Assembly: GCA_015075325.1 (NCBI GenBank)
Contig: JABTUP010000007.1
Span: forward strand, 1 to 64,000
Source of the DNA: Flavobacteriales bacterium
GTDB taxonomy: Bacteria; Bacteroidota; Bacteroidia; Flavobacteriales_E; Vicingaceae
Direction of reading: 5' to 3'
DNA length: 64,000 nt
Shown here: positions 6,721 to 15,960 of the stretch, piece after piece
Layout of the letters: each line of letters starts with the position of its first letter
Numbering within the stretch: the first letter of the stretch is position 1
Notes under the pieces: generated by a model
What the model saw: only the letters and a program-made list of their open reading frames with translations
Database searches by the model: none
What the model was told of the DNA's origin: nothing
Position numbers and translations under genes: made by a program

Positions 6721-8754
6721 ATGAATTTGAAAATTGATAAATACACTTATTTACTTATAGTGTTATCAATTATAGCCTTTTTTCCAATTTTATTTAATGA
6801 TTTTACTTATTATAGTGACGATAACTATGTATTGAAAAACCCACTAATTAAGAAGTTTTCAATTAGTAATTTAGAATTGATTTTTACTTCTTTTTTTGAT
6901 GGCCATTATCATCCTTTAACTATATTATCTTTCGCAGTTAACTATTTTATTTCTGAAGAATCTGCCTTTGGTTACCAGTTAACCAATTTAATTTTAAATA
7001 CTATAAATTCAGTATTGGTTTATTTTCTGCTGAACAAATTATTTAAAAATAACCATTTCGCATTTTTAGCAGCTTTACTTTTTGCACTCCATCCAATTCA
7101 TGTTGAATCTGTAGCTAGAATTACAGAAAGAAAAGACACGTTGTATAGCTTGTTTTTTCTTTTAAGTTGTATTTCATTTATTGATTACATAAATAACAGA
7201 GAACTTAAAAAATATGCTCTTACCACATTGTTTTTTGTTTTAGCATTACTCTCAAAAGGACAGGCTGTTACTTTGCCTCTAATTTTAAGCGTTATTTCAG
7301 TTTTTATGATTGGTTTAAAAGAAACTTTTAAATTATCAAGATACATTTTACCTCTATTTGTTTTGTCAATTATTTTTGGTTATTTAAACTTAATGGCACA
7401 AACGTATACTGGATATTTTTTAGATACATCTTCTATTCCAATTCTAAATTATTTTGTGTCAGCTGGCTATGTTCTAACACATTATTTAATTAAATTGTTT
7501 CTTCCATTTCAACTTTCGCCACACTATCCATATCCCTTTAATATATATGAGAAAGCTCCTTACATTTATTTTTTGTATTTACTCATATTTCCAATAATTG
7601 CGTATTTAATTTTTATCATAAAAAAAAATGCTACGTTGCTTTTTGGGGTTGTATTTTACCTAATAAACATTTTTTTAATGATTAGGTTTATTCCAGTTGC
7701 CGAAAACGTAATGCCTGATAGGTATAATTATATAGCATCAGTTGGTTTTGTTGTTGTACTGGTTTTTCTTTTAGAAAAATATTTTAAGTCTAAAATGACA
7801 TACATAGTTTATTTTTTATCAGCTATATTTTTTATTAAAACTTTTTCTCAAACTCAAGTCTGGAAAAATGGAATTCAGGTTTGGACAACAGCATATAATT
7901 ATTATCCCAACGATTCTGAAATAAATCAAAACTTGGGAAGTCATTACTTAATAAAAGGAAAAATTAATGATGCAACTACTTATATTGAAAATGCTATCAA
8001 ATTAGACAAAAATAATCTTTTAGCCTATTTAGATTATTCTACTTTAAATACAGCAAAACATAATTACATCGGCACATTAAATAACTGGAATTATATTGTA
8101 AATTTTTCTGCAAAAAGTACTAAAGATTTATCAAATCAATCAACTGTATTGGTCTACTTGGGCAAATATGACGAAGCATTAAGAAAAATAAACTTAGCAA
8201 TTACTCAACAAAAATATAATGCAAAATTATACTATAACAAATCAGCAATACTAGTTCTTCAAAGAAAGTATAAAGAAGCTATCGAAGCAGCTAATCAATG
8301 TGTTAACTTAAAACCACATTTTTTAGGTGATGTATATTTATTAAAAGTAAAAATTGCCTTATATAATAATGATATTATATTAGCTCAAAAAGAATTGAAA
8401 GAAGCTCAGAAGTATTTGAAAAAATCAATTGAATTAGAAAATACAATTGCAGCAGTACAAAATTATTTAACCTATGAGAATTCGCTCTTTAAAATTACTG
8501 ATGCCAAACAACTTAATACCATTGGTCTTTCATTTTTTAATTTAGGATATTATGGATTAGCAATCGATTATTTTAATAGAGCGGTTGAAATAATGGATAA
8601 TTATAATCCTGCTTACCAAAACTTAGTTTATTCATATTACATGCAAGGAAACTGGTATGAAACTGCAAAAGCATTAAAAAAAGCAAAATTGTTAAATATA
8701 CCAATCGATAATAAAGTAACTCAGCAATTAAATAACTTAGCTATTGATTATTAA
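6721..8754 (+). CDS. Multipass membrane protein with C-terminal TPRs, TMTC-like (DUF1736-type)
   Basis: A 677-residue protein. The ATG at 6721 is preferred over an in-frame TTG at 6712, which lies in the terminator tail. Roughly ten membrane segments fill residues 8-385, followed by a TPR solenoid (about 400-670; e.g. YLGKYDEALRKINLAI, LQRKYKEAIEAANQCVNLKP). The first loop carries an acidic pair (YSDDNYVL), and LFALHPIHVESVARITERKD closely resembles the signature loop of the TMTC family, eukaryotic O-mannosyltransferases of GT-C fold. This suggests a polyprenyl-phosphate-sugar dependent glycosyltransferase acting on the periplasmic side. The reaction is inferred from family resemblance only. 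Confidence 0.7.
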   Translation: MNLKIDKYTYLLIVLSIIAFFPILFNDFTYYSDDNYVLKNPLIKKFSISNLELIFTSFFDGHYHPLTILSFAVNYFISEESAFGYQLTNLILNTINSVLVYFLLNKLFKNNHFAFLAALLFALHPIHVESVARITERKDTLYSLFFLLSCISFIDYINNRELKKYALTTLFFVLALLSKGQAVTLPLILSVISVFMIGLKETFKLSRYILPLFVLSIIFGYLNLMAQTYTGYFLDTSSIPILNYFVSAGYVLTHYLIKLFLPFQLSPHYPYPFNIYEKAPYIYFLYLLIFPIIAYLIFIIKKNATLLFGVVFYLINIFLMIRFIPVAENVMPDRYNYIASVGFVVVLVFLLEKYFKSKMTYIVYFLSAIFFIKTFSQTQVWKNGIQVWTTAYNYYPNDSEINQNLGSHYLIKGKINDATTYIENAIKLDKNNLLAYLDYSTLNTAKHNYIGTLNNWNYIVNFSAKSTKDLSNQSTVLVYLGKYDEALRKINLAITQQKYNAKLYYNKSAILVLQRKYKEAIEAANQCVNLKPHFLGDVYLLKVKIALYNNDIILAQKELKEAQKYLKKSIELENTIAAVQNYLTYENSLFKITDAKQLNTIGLSFFNLGYYGLAIDYFNRAVEIMDNYNPAYQNLVYSYYMQGNWYETAKALKKAKLLNIPIDNKVTQQLNNLAIDY

Positions 8755-8785
8755 AAATAAGAAGTATAATACCAAGTAATACACC

Positions 8786-10900
8786 GTGAAAACCGTGGGT
8801 TTTAAAATATTAATTTTAGCTGTTGTTTTATTAAGCTACAATAATAGACAAACATTTGCACAAACCTTTGGCGATAAAGACTACTTTTTAATTGATTCAT
8901 TAAATGTTGATGATTTATCTGAAGCTGATAAAGATATTTTAAACCAAGCACTAAACAAGTTCCATAATGCTAAACACGATTCATTAAAAATTGAAGCCCT
9001 TGAGGTAATTACCGAAAATTTAATGGATGATGCTTGGGTAAAGTATAATTTGTTGGTTAAAAAAATTGCTGAAAAAAACTTGTTATCATCACCACCTAAC
9101 CATTTAAAAAGAAAATTCCTAAAATCATTAGCTGGAGCAATTAACAACATGGGGGTAGATTGCGAACAGAAAGGAAACCTCGACCAAGCAATTATTCATT
9201 TTCATTCTTGTTTAAAAATACAAGAAATTTTGAACGAACAAGCATCTGTAGCTACCACATTTAATAATATTGGTGCAATATACAGCACATTAGGAAATAT
9301 TGAAAAAACATTAGAATATCTTCAAAAAAGCCTTGCTATCAGAGAGAAAATTAACGATGAACAAGGAATTGCACAGTCTATCAACAACATAGGTACAATT
9401 TATTATAATAAAAAAGAATTAAGTAAAGCACTTAATTATTTTGAACGAAGCCTCGATTTATATAAAAAGGTTGGGGATAAAGAAGGAATGGCTTATTCAT
9501 TAAGTAACATCGGAAACATCTATGATTTAATGAAATCTCCAAAAGGGTTGAGCTTCCATCAACGAAGTTTAAAGCTTAGAGAAGAAATTGGAGATAAGAA
9601 AGGACAAGCTTTTGGATTAGTAAATGTTGCAGAATCTTTCTTTATCAATAACAACATCAACGAAGCATTAAACTATGCTAACAGAGCTTATGAATTATCT
9701 AATTCAATGGGCTTTCCTGATAACATTCAAAAATCAGCTTATATTTTAAGTAAAATATACAAATCACAAGCTAAATTCGCGTCGGCTTTAGAGTTTTACG
9801 AACTATCAGTTCAAATGAAAGATAGTATTAGAACAGAAGAATCGAATAGAGCATCGTATAAACTTCAAACCAAATACGAGTTTGAGAAACAACAAGCTGT
9901 TAAAGATGCTGAGCACAATAAACAAATGGAAATAATTGCCGAAAGAGGTAAAAAGCAGAAAGTTATTACATATTCAATAGCTTTAGGGTCGTTGTTGTTA
10001 TTGGTGTTTTTTATCTTTATTTATAACCGATTACAAATAACTAAACGTCAGAAATCAATTATTGAAGAACAGAAACAATTGGTGGAGGAAAAACAAAAAG
10101 AAATTTTAGATTCTATTAATTATGCCAAACGAATTCAAGCAGCTATTCTTCCTTCTGATAGAGTTATTAAACAGTTTTTAACTGAAAGTTTTATTTTTTA
10201 TAAACCCAAAGATATAGTTGCAGGTGATTTTTATTGGTTGGAAACAAAAGCAGATAGTGAATGGAGTGTGGAGGGTGTTGAGAACCCATCATACAAAACC
10301 CAACACTCACCACATATTCTGTTTGCTGCTGCCGATTGTACTGGTCACGGAGTTCCTGGAGCAATGGTAAGTGTAGTTTGTAATAATGCGTTGAACAGAT
10401 CGGTACGTGAATTTGGATTAACTGAACCAAATAAGATTTTAGATAAAACAAAAGAAATTGTAATACAAGAATTTGAAAAGAGCGATGCAGATGTTAAAGA
10501 TGGTATGGACATAGCTCTTTGTTCGATTAACAATAATGTGTTGCAATATGCTGGAGCAAACAATCCACTTTGGATAATAAGAAAAAATGCTGATACTATT
10601 GAGGAAATTAAAGCAACAAAACAACCTATCGGAAAAGTTGATATCTCAAAACCTTTTGAAATACACACTATTCATTTGGAAAAAGGAGATAGCTTATATA
10701 TTTTTACAGATGGTTTTCAAGATCAGTTTGGTGGTGAAAAGGGTAAAAAATTTAAAGCAGCCAAACTAAAAGAATTACTATTGAAAATTAAACACAAAAG
10801 AATGGATGAACAATATCAACTTATTTCAGAAACTTTTCAAAAATGGAAAGGAAACCTTGAGCAGGTTGACGATGTTTGTATTATAGGCGTTAGAATATAA
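8786..10900 (+). CDS. TPR-containing SpoIIE/PP2C-type serine phosphatase
   Basis: A 704-residue predicted sensor phosphatase starting at GTG 8786. A signal peptide (about residues 1-25) precedes TPRs at about 100-330 (e.g. FNNIGAIYSTLGNIEKTLEY, INNIGTIYYNKKELSKALNY). A coiled linker and one membrane helix follow (about 395-412, YSIALGSLLLLVFFIFIY). The cytoplasmic C-terminus is a PPM/SpoIIE domain with metal-binding motifs GDFYWLE, ADCTGHGVPGAMVS and FTDGFQDQFGG. The layout matches Bacteroidota proteins that read periplasmic signals and dephosphorylate an anti-sigma-factor antagonist or another protein. No partner gene is adjacent. Confidence 0.88.
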   Translation: MKTVGFKILILAVVLLSYNNRQTFAQTFGDKDYFLIDSLNVDDLSEADKDILNQALNKFHNAKHDSLKIEALEVITENLMDDAWVKYNLLVKKIAEKNLLSSPPNHLKRKFLKSLAGAINNMGVDCEQKGNLDQAIIHFHSCLKIQEILNEQASVATTFNNIGAIYSTLGNIEKTLEYLQKSLAIREKINDEQGIAQSINNIGTIYYNKKELSKALNYFERSLDLYKKVGDKEGMAYSLSNIGNIYDLMKSPKGLSFHQRSLKLREEIGDKKGQAFGLVNVAESFFINNNINEALNYANRAYELSNSMGFPDNIQKSAYILSKIYKSQAKFASALEFYELSVQMKDSIRTEESNRASYKLQTKYEFEKQQAVKDAEHNKQMEIIAERGKKQKVITYSIALGSLLLLVFFIFIYNRLQITKRQKSIIEEQKQLVEEKQKEILDSINYAKRIQAAILPSDRVIKQFLTESFIFYKPKDIVAGDFYWLETKADSEWSVEGVENPSYKTQHSPHILFAAADCTGHGVPGAMVSVVCNNALNRSVREFGLTEPNKILDKTKEIVIQEFEKSDADVKDGMDIALCSINNNVLQYAGANNPLWIIRKNADTIEEIKATKQPIGKVDISKPFEIHTIHLEKGDSLYIFTDGFQDQFGGEKGKKFKAAKLKELLLKIKHKRMDEQYQLISETFQKWKGNLEQVDDVCIIGVRI

Positions 10901-10906
10901 TACAAT

Positions 10907-10952
10907 AGCTTTGTCGAATTAAGTCAGTTTATCCTGAGTTTGCCAAAGAGAT
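10907..10952. repeat. Decayed REP-like intergenic repeat
   Basis: The 92-bp gap before the RidA gene holds CTTTG...CAAAG ends around TCGAATTAAGTCAG and TATCCTGAG. The wording resembles dispersed palindromic repeats seen in Bacteroidota intergenic regions. Only this degenerate copy is in the window. Confidence 0.3.
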
Positions 10953-10992
10953 GTTTAAATTAAAAGAATTAGAAAATTGTAAAAGATAAATC

Positions 10993-11370
10993 ATGAAAAA
11001 AATAATTAACACAACAAATGCTCCAGCACCAATTGGACCATATAGTCAGGCAGTTTTAGTTGATAATACGCTCTATGTATCTGGACAAATTCCATTAAAC
11101 CCAAAAACTAACGAGTTGGTGATGACTGATATAAAAGCCGAAACTAAAATGGTAATGGAAAATTTAAAAGCAATTTTAAATGAAGCTGAAATGGATTTTA
11201 GTCATGTGGTAAAATGTTCCATTTTTATTTCAAACATGAATGATTTTGCTCAGATTAACGAAGTTTACGGAAGTTATTTTTCATCAAATTTTCCAGCAAG
11301 AGAAACCGTTCAAGTGGCTTGTTTGCCAAAAAATGTGAATGTAGAAATTTCGGCAATTGCTGTAAAATAA
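10993..11370 (+). CDS. ridA: RidA family (YjgF/YER057c) enamine/imine deaminase
   Basis: A 125-residue protein of normal RidA length. RidA trimers hydrolyse reactive enamines and imines, such as 2-aminoacrylate released by PLP enzymes. Family signatures are PAPIGPYSQAVLVDNTLYVSGQIP near the N-terminus, the middle VMENLKAILNEAEMDFSHVVK, and the C-terminal FPARETVQVACLPKNVNVEI with the conserved substrate-binding Arg. Its stop is 5 bp from the convergent stop of the LTA-synthase-like gene. Confidence 0.93.
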   Translation: MKKIINTTNAPAPIGPYSQAVLVDNTLYVSGQIPLNPKTNELVMTDIKAETKMVMENLKAILNEAEMDFSHVVKCSIFISNMNDFAQINEVYGSYFSSNFPARETVQVACLPKNVNVEISAIAVK

Positions 11371-11375
11371 CTAAA

Positions 11376-13355
11376 CTATTCAGGTATTAAAAGGTTGTTT
11401 TGAAATAAATAATCGTGACATTGATAATAAGAAATCGCTTCTTTTTGCATTTGCTCGTTGTTTGGCAGTAAGTTCAAAACATTCGATTTTTTGTCCCACG
11501 AATAATAGTTGATAGATTTCATATCACCTAAAACCATCAGTTTATCTTCTTTTAAATACCCCATTTTTCTGTAGTTGCCAATAAAAGTTCGCTCATCTTC
11601 GGGTTTCATTTTATTCACATCTCTACCAAATAACTGAGTAGTGTACGACCAGTTTAAATATCCAAATAGAGTAGGGAAAAGGTCGATTTGAGAACATAGC
11701 TGATTCAATTCTTTTGGCTCTTGTTGTGGAAGATTATAAATAAAAGCAGGGATATGGTATTTTGCAACATCAAGTTCTTGTTTTCCTGCACTAGATGCAC
11801 AGTGGTCGGACATGATTACAAAAACAGTATTTTTAAACCATGGTTTCTTTTTGGCTTTTTCTAGAAAATCATAAATGGCATAATCGGTATATTTTACAGC
11901 TCCGCTTCTTCCACTTTTAGATGGAATATCTATTCTGCCTTCTGGATAAGTGTAGGGCTTATGGTTAGAAGTGGTCATTACAAAGTTGAAAAACAACTGA
12001 TTGTTTGCAAAATCTTTATCAGCTTCTTTTAATACTTTGTTATAAATGTCTTCATCACATATTCCCCAAGCGTTTTCAAATTGAACTTCGTTATCATTAA
12101 TATTGGTTCTTTTCGATTTAAAATTATCTCCCATGATGTAGCCTCTACCTCGGTCAACAATTTCAAATCCATTACCTCCAAAATATTGGTTCATGTTATC
12201 AAAGTAACCATCGCCTCCATAAAAGAAAACATTTTTATAGTTTTTTTGTTTAAAAACGGTACCTATGGTAAATAAATCGGAATTGTTTTTTTTACGCTTT
12301 ACAATGCTACTACCAGGTGATGGTGGAACGGAAAGTGAAATAGCTTCCATACCTCTAACTGTTCTGGTTCCTGTAGCAAATAAGTTGGTAAAAAAGATAC
12401 TTTTTGGAGCTAATGAATCTAAGTAAGGAGTAATGTTGTCCTGATTTCCAAAACGACGCATAAAATCGGCACTAAAACTTTCGATGCAGATAAAAATTAC
12501 ATTTGGTTTATATTCTTCACCAGTATTTTTTACTTCTCTCTTTAAACTATAAGGTTTTGGAGAAACAAATGTTTCGTTTTCGGCTAAAATCATTTTTTTT
12601 AATTCAGCAAAAGAATCGTCCAAATCTTGGCTCACATAAAATTCTGGATAACTCAATTCGTTGTTTCTAAAGGCAGCAAAAAAAGAATATATTCCCGATT
12701 TACTCAATTCATTGTCAAAACGGTTTAACGACCAATCGGATAAATTATTCGGAATATAAACAGTATAAATTAAGCTAACAAATATGGTTAGAATAGTTAT
12801 TGGTAATTTTTGAGTAAAAGTTATTGTTGAGCCAAATGTGTTTTTAAAAATATCTTTTTTGGCGGTTAGTAGCATAAATAGGATAACTACTAAAACTACA
12901 CTTGGAAGAAGAATGTAAAGCGGATAAGATTGATGAATATTTTGAACAACTTCAAACGTGTAAATTAAATAATCTACAGCTATAAAGTTAAAACGACTTT
13001 TAAATTCATCCCAAAAGGTAAATTCGGCTAAAAAACTAAAAGTAAAAATGGTTAAACCAACAAAATAAGCAAAATAAGTAATGCTTTTATCGAACAAACT
13101 TCCAGAAAACCTTTTTGGTAAAATTAGCAGATAGAGTAGATAAGGGAGTGAAAAATAGGAGATAACACCAAGGTCGAAAAACAAACCAGTTAAAATTATT
13201 CGAAATAAACCAATAATAGAAAAATCGATAGATTCGAAAGCCCAAATGTATAAAGCTATACGAGTTAAAAACGATAATGTTAAATAAAAGAGAGCAAAAA
13301 AATAAAGCAGTGAAAATCTCTTGTGAAAAAATATGTTTTTAATAATGTTCATCAT
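11376..13355 (-). CDS. LTA synthase family sulfatase-fold membrane enzyme (phosphoglycerol/phosphoethanolamine transferase-like)
   Basis: A 659-residue protein: about five N-terminal membrane helices (residues 15-190), then a large extracytoplasmic alkaline-phosphatase-superfamily domain (about 275-620). Visible site elements are the metal-binding strand NVIFICIESFSADF, a Thr-containing active-site loop ATGTRTVRGMEA, FVIMSDHCAS (Asp-His metal ligands) and a late His in AKYHIPAFIYN. The fold is that of LtaS/MdoB transferases. In Gram-negative bacteria relatives decorate periplasmic glucans or surface polymers with phosphoglycerol or similar groups; the substrate here is unknown. It is divergent from the PAP2 gene at 13460, which may act on the same lipids. 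Confidence 0.85.
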   Translation of the reverse strand: MMNIIKNIFFHKRFSLLYFFALFYLTLSFLTRIALYIWAFESIDFSIIGLFRIILTGLFFDLGVISYFSLPYLLYLLILPKRFSGSLFDKSITYFAYFVGLTIFTFSFLAEFTFWDEFKSRFNFIAVDYLIYTFEVVQNIHQSYPLYILLPSVVLVVILFMLLTAKKDIFKNTFGSTITFTQKLPITILTIFVSLIYTVYIPNNLSDWSLNRFDNELSKSGIYSFFAAFRNNELSYPEFYVSQDLDDSFAELKKMILAENETFVSPKPYSLKREVKNTGEEYKPNVIFICIESFSADFMRRFGNQDNITPYLDSLAPKSIFFTNLFATGTRTVRGMEAISLSVPPSPGSSIVKRKKNNSDLFTIGTVFKQKNYKNVFFYGGDGYFDNMNQYFGGNGFEIVDRGRGYIMGDNFKSKRTNINDNEVQFENAWGICDEDIYNKVLKEADKDFANNQLFFNFVMTTSNHKPYTYPEGRIDIPSKSGRSGAVKYTDYAIYDFLEKAKKKPWFKNTVFVIMSDHCASSAGKQELDVAKYHIPAFIYNLPQQEPKELNQLCSQIDLFPTLFGYLNWSYTTQLFGRDVNKMKPEDERTFIGNYRKMGYLKEDKLMVLGDMKSINYYSWDKKSNVLNLLPNNEQMQKEAISYYQCHDYLFQNNLLIPE

Positions 13356-13459
13356 AGTATTTTAGTTGTAACAAAATTAACAATAAAAGCCTCTATTTTC
13401 TTTATTAATATTGTAGCTTTTTGATTTTAAAAAGATAACTTCGTTGTAAATTTTTTGAA

Positions 13460-14410
13460 TTGAGAATTCTTTTTTTACATATATTTTTAATCGCAACGCT
13501 TTTTACTTTCGCTCAAAACGATAGTGTCGAACTGCAATTTCATCGCATAAATGAGAATATAGAATACGGTTATAAAAAGCCTAAATTCTTTGATTTGTTT
13601 ACTAATATTCCAAAAAACTATGTTGATTTAGGAAAAGGGCTAACTAAAAAAAAGAATTTGGCGTGGGTTGGATTGGCAGTTGCTACAACAGCCGTTTTAA
13701 TACCGCCCGACCAAGATTTAATTATGCACGCTCAAGATATTTCATCAACAGTAGATTTGTCGCAAACTCATACTTATGGAAATATTGCTTTAGGTATTGA
13801 TTATCCAACCAACTCGGCAGCATTGTTTTATCATTTTGGACATGGAAATGTGTCGTTACTATTTGCAAGTGGTTTTTTAGCAACGGGTTTAATTAAAAAA
13901 GATTACAGAGCAATACATACTTCAATTGAAATCGGCGAAAGTATTTTAACTTTAGGAGTGATGACTCAAGGTTTAAAACGTGTTTTTGGCAGACAAAGTC
14001 CGCATAGAGCAACAGTTGACGGTGGAGAGTGGAATTTTTTTCCTAACCTAGGCGAATACATGCGAAATACTTCAAATTTTGATGCAATGCCTTCGGGACA
14101 CATGGCTACCTTAATTTCAACAGTTACTGTTATTTCTAATAATTACCCAGAAATAAGATGGATAAAACCATTAGGTTATTCAATGGCTGCTTTAATGGGT
14201 TTTGAAATGATGAATAGTGGTGTACATTGGGCTTCCGACTACCCAATTGGTTTTTTAATTGGTTATTCCGTAGCAACAGTTTCGGTAAACAGAAGAATTA
14301 CAAAGCATGATTCGACACCCACTTCATCCAACAAAAATAAATTACAACCCAATTTTTTTGTTTCTTCCCTTTATGGAGTTCCTGTTTATGGAATAAGAGC
14401 TGAGTTTTAA
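13460..14410 (+). CDS. PAP2-superfamily membrane-associated phosphatase
   Basis: A 316-residue protein with a signal peptide (ATLFTFAQ) starting at TTG 13460; a TAACTTCG box at 13436-13443 may be its promoter. The C-terminal half carries the three-part acid-phosphatase/PAP2 signature: a KR-containing KRVFGRQSPHRA (motif 1), MPSGHMATL (motif 2, PSGH) and SGVHWASDYPIGFLIG (motif 3, SxxHxxxD). Such enzymes remove phosphate from lipids such as undecaprenyl-pyrophosphate or phosphatidic-acid derivatives. The periplasmic location is inferred from the signal peptide and the exact substrate cannot be told. Confidence 0.88.
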   Translation: MRILFLHIFLIATLFTFAQNDSVELQFHRINENIEYGYKKPKFFDLFTNIPKNYVDLGKGLTKKKNLAWVGLAVATTAVLIPPDQDLIMHAQDISSTVDLSQTHTYGNIALGIDYPTNSAALFYHFGHGNVSLLFASGFLATGLIKKDYRAIHTSIEIGESILTLGVMTQGLKRVFGRQSPHRATVDGGEWNFFPNLGEYMRNTSNFDAMPSGHMATLISTVTVISNNYPEIRWIKPLGYSMAALMGFEMMNSGVHWASDYPIGFLIGYSVATVSVNRRITKHDSTPTSSNKNKLQPNFFVSSLYGVPVYGIRAEF

Positions 14411-14427
14411 AATCTTTTATTGAAATA

Positions 14428-14443
14428 TTTAGATTCGTCTAAA
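14428..14443. promoter_or_regulatory. Candidate DtxR/MntR-type operator
   Basis: TTTAGA-N4-TCTAAA is a perfect 6-bp inverted repeat. It lies 8 bp upstream of the TAAATTTG -7 element (14452-14459) and 31 bp before the regulator's ATG, so a bound protein would cover the -33 region. The TTTAG...CTAAA shape resembles metal-regulator boxes of the DtxR family. Function is inferred. Confidence 0.45.
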
Positions 14444-14451
14444 AAATGGTT

Positions 14452-14459
14452 TAAATTTG
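14452..14459 (+). promoter_or_regulatory. Candidate -7 element of the metal-regulator operon
   Basis: TAAATTTG fits TAnnTTTG and lies 14 nt before the ATG at 14474, just downstream of the inverted repeat at 14428-14443. Confidence 0.45.
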
Positions 14460-14473
14460 CTTAAAAATTAAAC

Positions 14474-15130
14474 ATGAACTCGTTAGCTGAGGAAAATTAT
14501 TTAAAAGCATTATATAAACTAGGTGGAAAATCTGGTGATGTTCAAACCAATGCATTAGCTGAAGAGTTGAACACAAAAGCTTCATCAGTTACTGATATGA
14601 TGAAAAAATTAGCTGAAAAAAAATTAGTTAATTACGAACCTTATAAAGGCGTTTCATTATCCAAAGAAGGGTTTAAAGTAGCCATTTATATTGTTAGAAA
14701 ACACCGCTTGTGGGAAGTTTTTTTAGTAGAAAAATTAGCATTTAAATGGGATGAAGTGCATGAAATTGCAGAACAATTAGAACATATTCAAAGTTCAGAA
14801 TTGATTGAAAAATTAGATGAATTTTTAGATTTCCCCAAATTTGACCCTCACGGAGACCCAATTCCTGATAAAGATGGTAGCGTTTATCAACATTTAGAAA
14901 TAACGCTTTCTCAATTAGAAAAAAAAGAAAAAGGGATTGTTGTGGGGGTTAAAGAACATTCAAAAGCGTACTTAAATTATTTAGATAATTTAAACTTGGT
15001 TTTAGGTGCAGAAGTTTTTGTTGAAGATAAAGTAGAATTTGACTCCTCTATGAAAGTGAGAATAAATAAAAATGACGTAGCAACAATATCTAATCAAGCA
15101 ACAAAGAACCTTTATATAAAAAAGATTTAA
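14474..15130 (+). CDS. DtxR/MntR-family metal-dependent transcriptional regulator
   Basis: A 218-residue regulator. An N-terminal winged helix (residues 1-65: NSLAEENYLKALYKL, then NALAEELNTKASSVTDMMKKL) matches DtxR/IdeR/MntR. The dimerisation and metal-binding domain follows (HRLWEVFLVEKLAFKWDEVH, then a His/Glu-rich helix and FPKFDPHGDPIPDKDG). A C-terminal FeoA/SH3-like part ends near ATKNLYIKKI. Family members bind DNA with Mn2+ or Fe2+ and control metal uptake or efflux. Only 2 nt separate it from the ZIP transporter gene, which makes transition-metal homeostasis the likely role. Which metal it senses cannot be decided from sequence. Confidence 0.9.
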   Translation: MNSLAEENYLKALYKLGGKSGDVQTNALAEELNTKASSVTDMMKKLAEKKLVNYEPYKGVSLSKEGFKVAIYIVRKHRLWEVFLVEKLAFKWDEVHEIAEQLEHIQSSELIEKLDEFLDFPKFDPHGDPIPDKDGSVYQHLEITLSQLEKKEKGIVVGVKEHSKAYLNYLDNLNLVLGAEVFVEDKVEFDSSMKVRINKNDVATISNQATKNLYIKKI

Positions 15131-15132
15131 AG

Positions 15133-15960
15133 ATGTTAAACGAGATAAAAATTTTCTTTGAAAATATTGAAAGCCCAGTTGTTCAAGCAGTAATAGCAAC
15201 GCTTTTTACTTGGGGATTAACTGCTTTAGGAGCGTCTTTTGTTTTTTTATTTAAAAAAGTAAATCGAGCTGTTTTTGACGGAATGCTTGGTTTTACGGGT
15301 GGAGTTATGGTGGCAGCAAGCTATTGGTCGTTATTAGCTCCATCAATAGAACTAGCTGAAAATTCTGGAGTTATTGCATGGATTCCTGCTGCTGTTGGCT
15401 TTGCTGGAGGTGCTTTATTTTTATTTGCTTTAGATAAGTTTTTACCTCACTTACACATTAATTTTCAGCATAACGAAAATGAGGGTATTAAAACCGAATG
15501 GCATCGTTCAACACTATTGGTGTTAGCAATCACTTTACACAACATTCCTGAAGGTTTGGCTGTAGGTGTTTTATTTGGTGGCGTTGCAGCTGGTTTTGAT
15601 GGAGCAACTTTAGGCGGAGCAATTGCTTTGGCAATTGGTATAGGTATTCAAAATTTTCCTGAAGGTATTGCTGTTTCGATGCCGCTTAGAAGACAAGGAC
15701 TTTCTCGTTGGAAAAGTTTTAATTATGGTCAACTTTCGGCTATTGTAGAGCCTTTTGCTGCTGCACTAGGTGCTTGGGCAGTAATAACATTTCAGCCTAT
15801 TTTGCCTTATGCACTTGCATTTGCTGCTGGAGCAATGATATATGTTGTTGTTGAAGAGGTTATTCCAGAAACTCAACGCGATAAATATACCGATGTTGCC
15901 ACTTTAGGGTTTATTGGTGGATTTATTGTAATGATGGTGTTAGATGTAGCTTTGGGTTAA
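15133..15960 (+). CDS. ZIP-family divalent metal transporter (ZupT/GufA type)
   Basis: A 275-residue membrane protein with about eight helices. The two conserved metal-site helices are plain: LHNIPEGLAVGVLFGG and IQNFPEGIAVSMPLR, both with the HNxPEG/NxPEG core of ZIP proteins that move Zn, Fe or Mn into the cytoplasm. VVEEVIPET near the C-terminus is another family feature. It follows the DtxR-family gene by 2 nt and ends against the convergent gene at 15961 with no gap. Confidence 0.92.
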   Translation: MLNEIKIFFENIESPVVQAVIATLFTWGLTALGASFVFLFKKVNRAVFDGMLGFTGGVMVAASYWSLLAPSIELAENSGVIAWIPAAVGFAGGALFLFALDKFLPHLHINFQHNENEGIKTEWHRSTLLVLAITLHNIPEGLAVGVLFGGVAAGFDGATLGGAIALAIGIGIQNFPEGIAVSMPLRRQGLSRWKSFNYGQLSAIVEPFAAALGAWAVITFQPILPYALAFAAGAMIYVVVEEVIPETQRDKYTDVATLGFIGGFIVMMVLDVALG

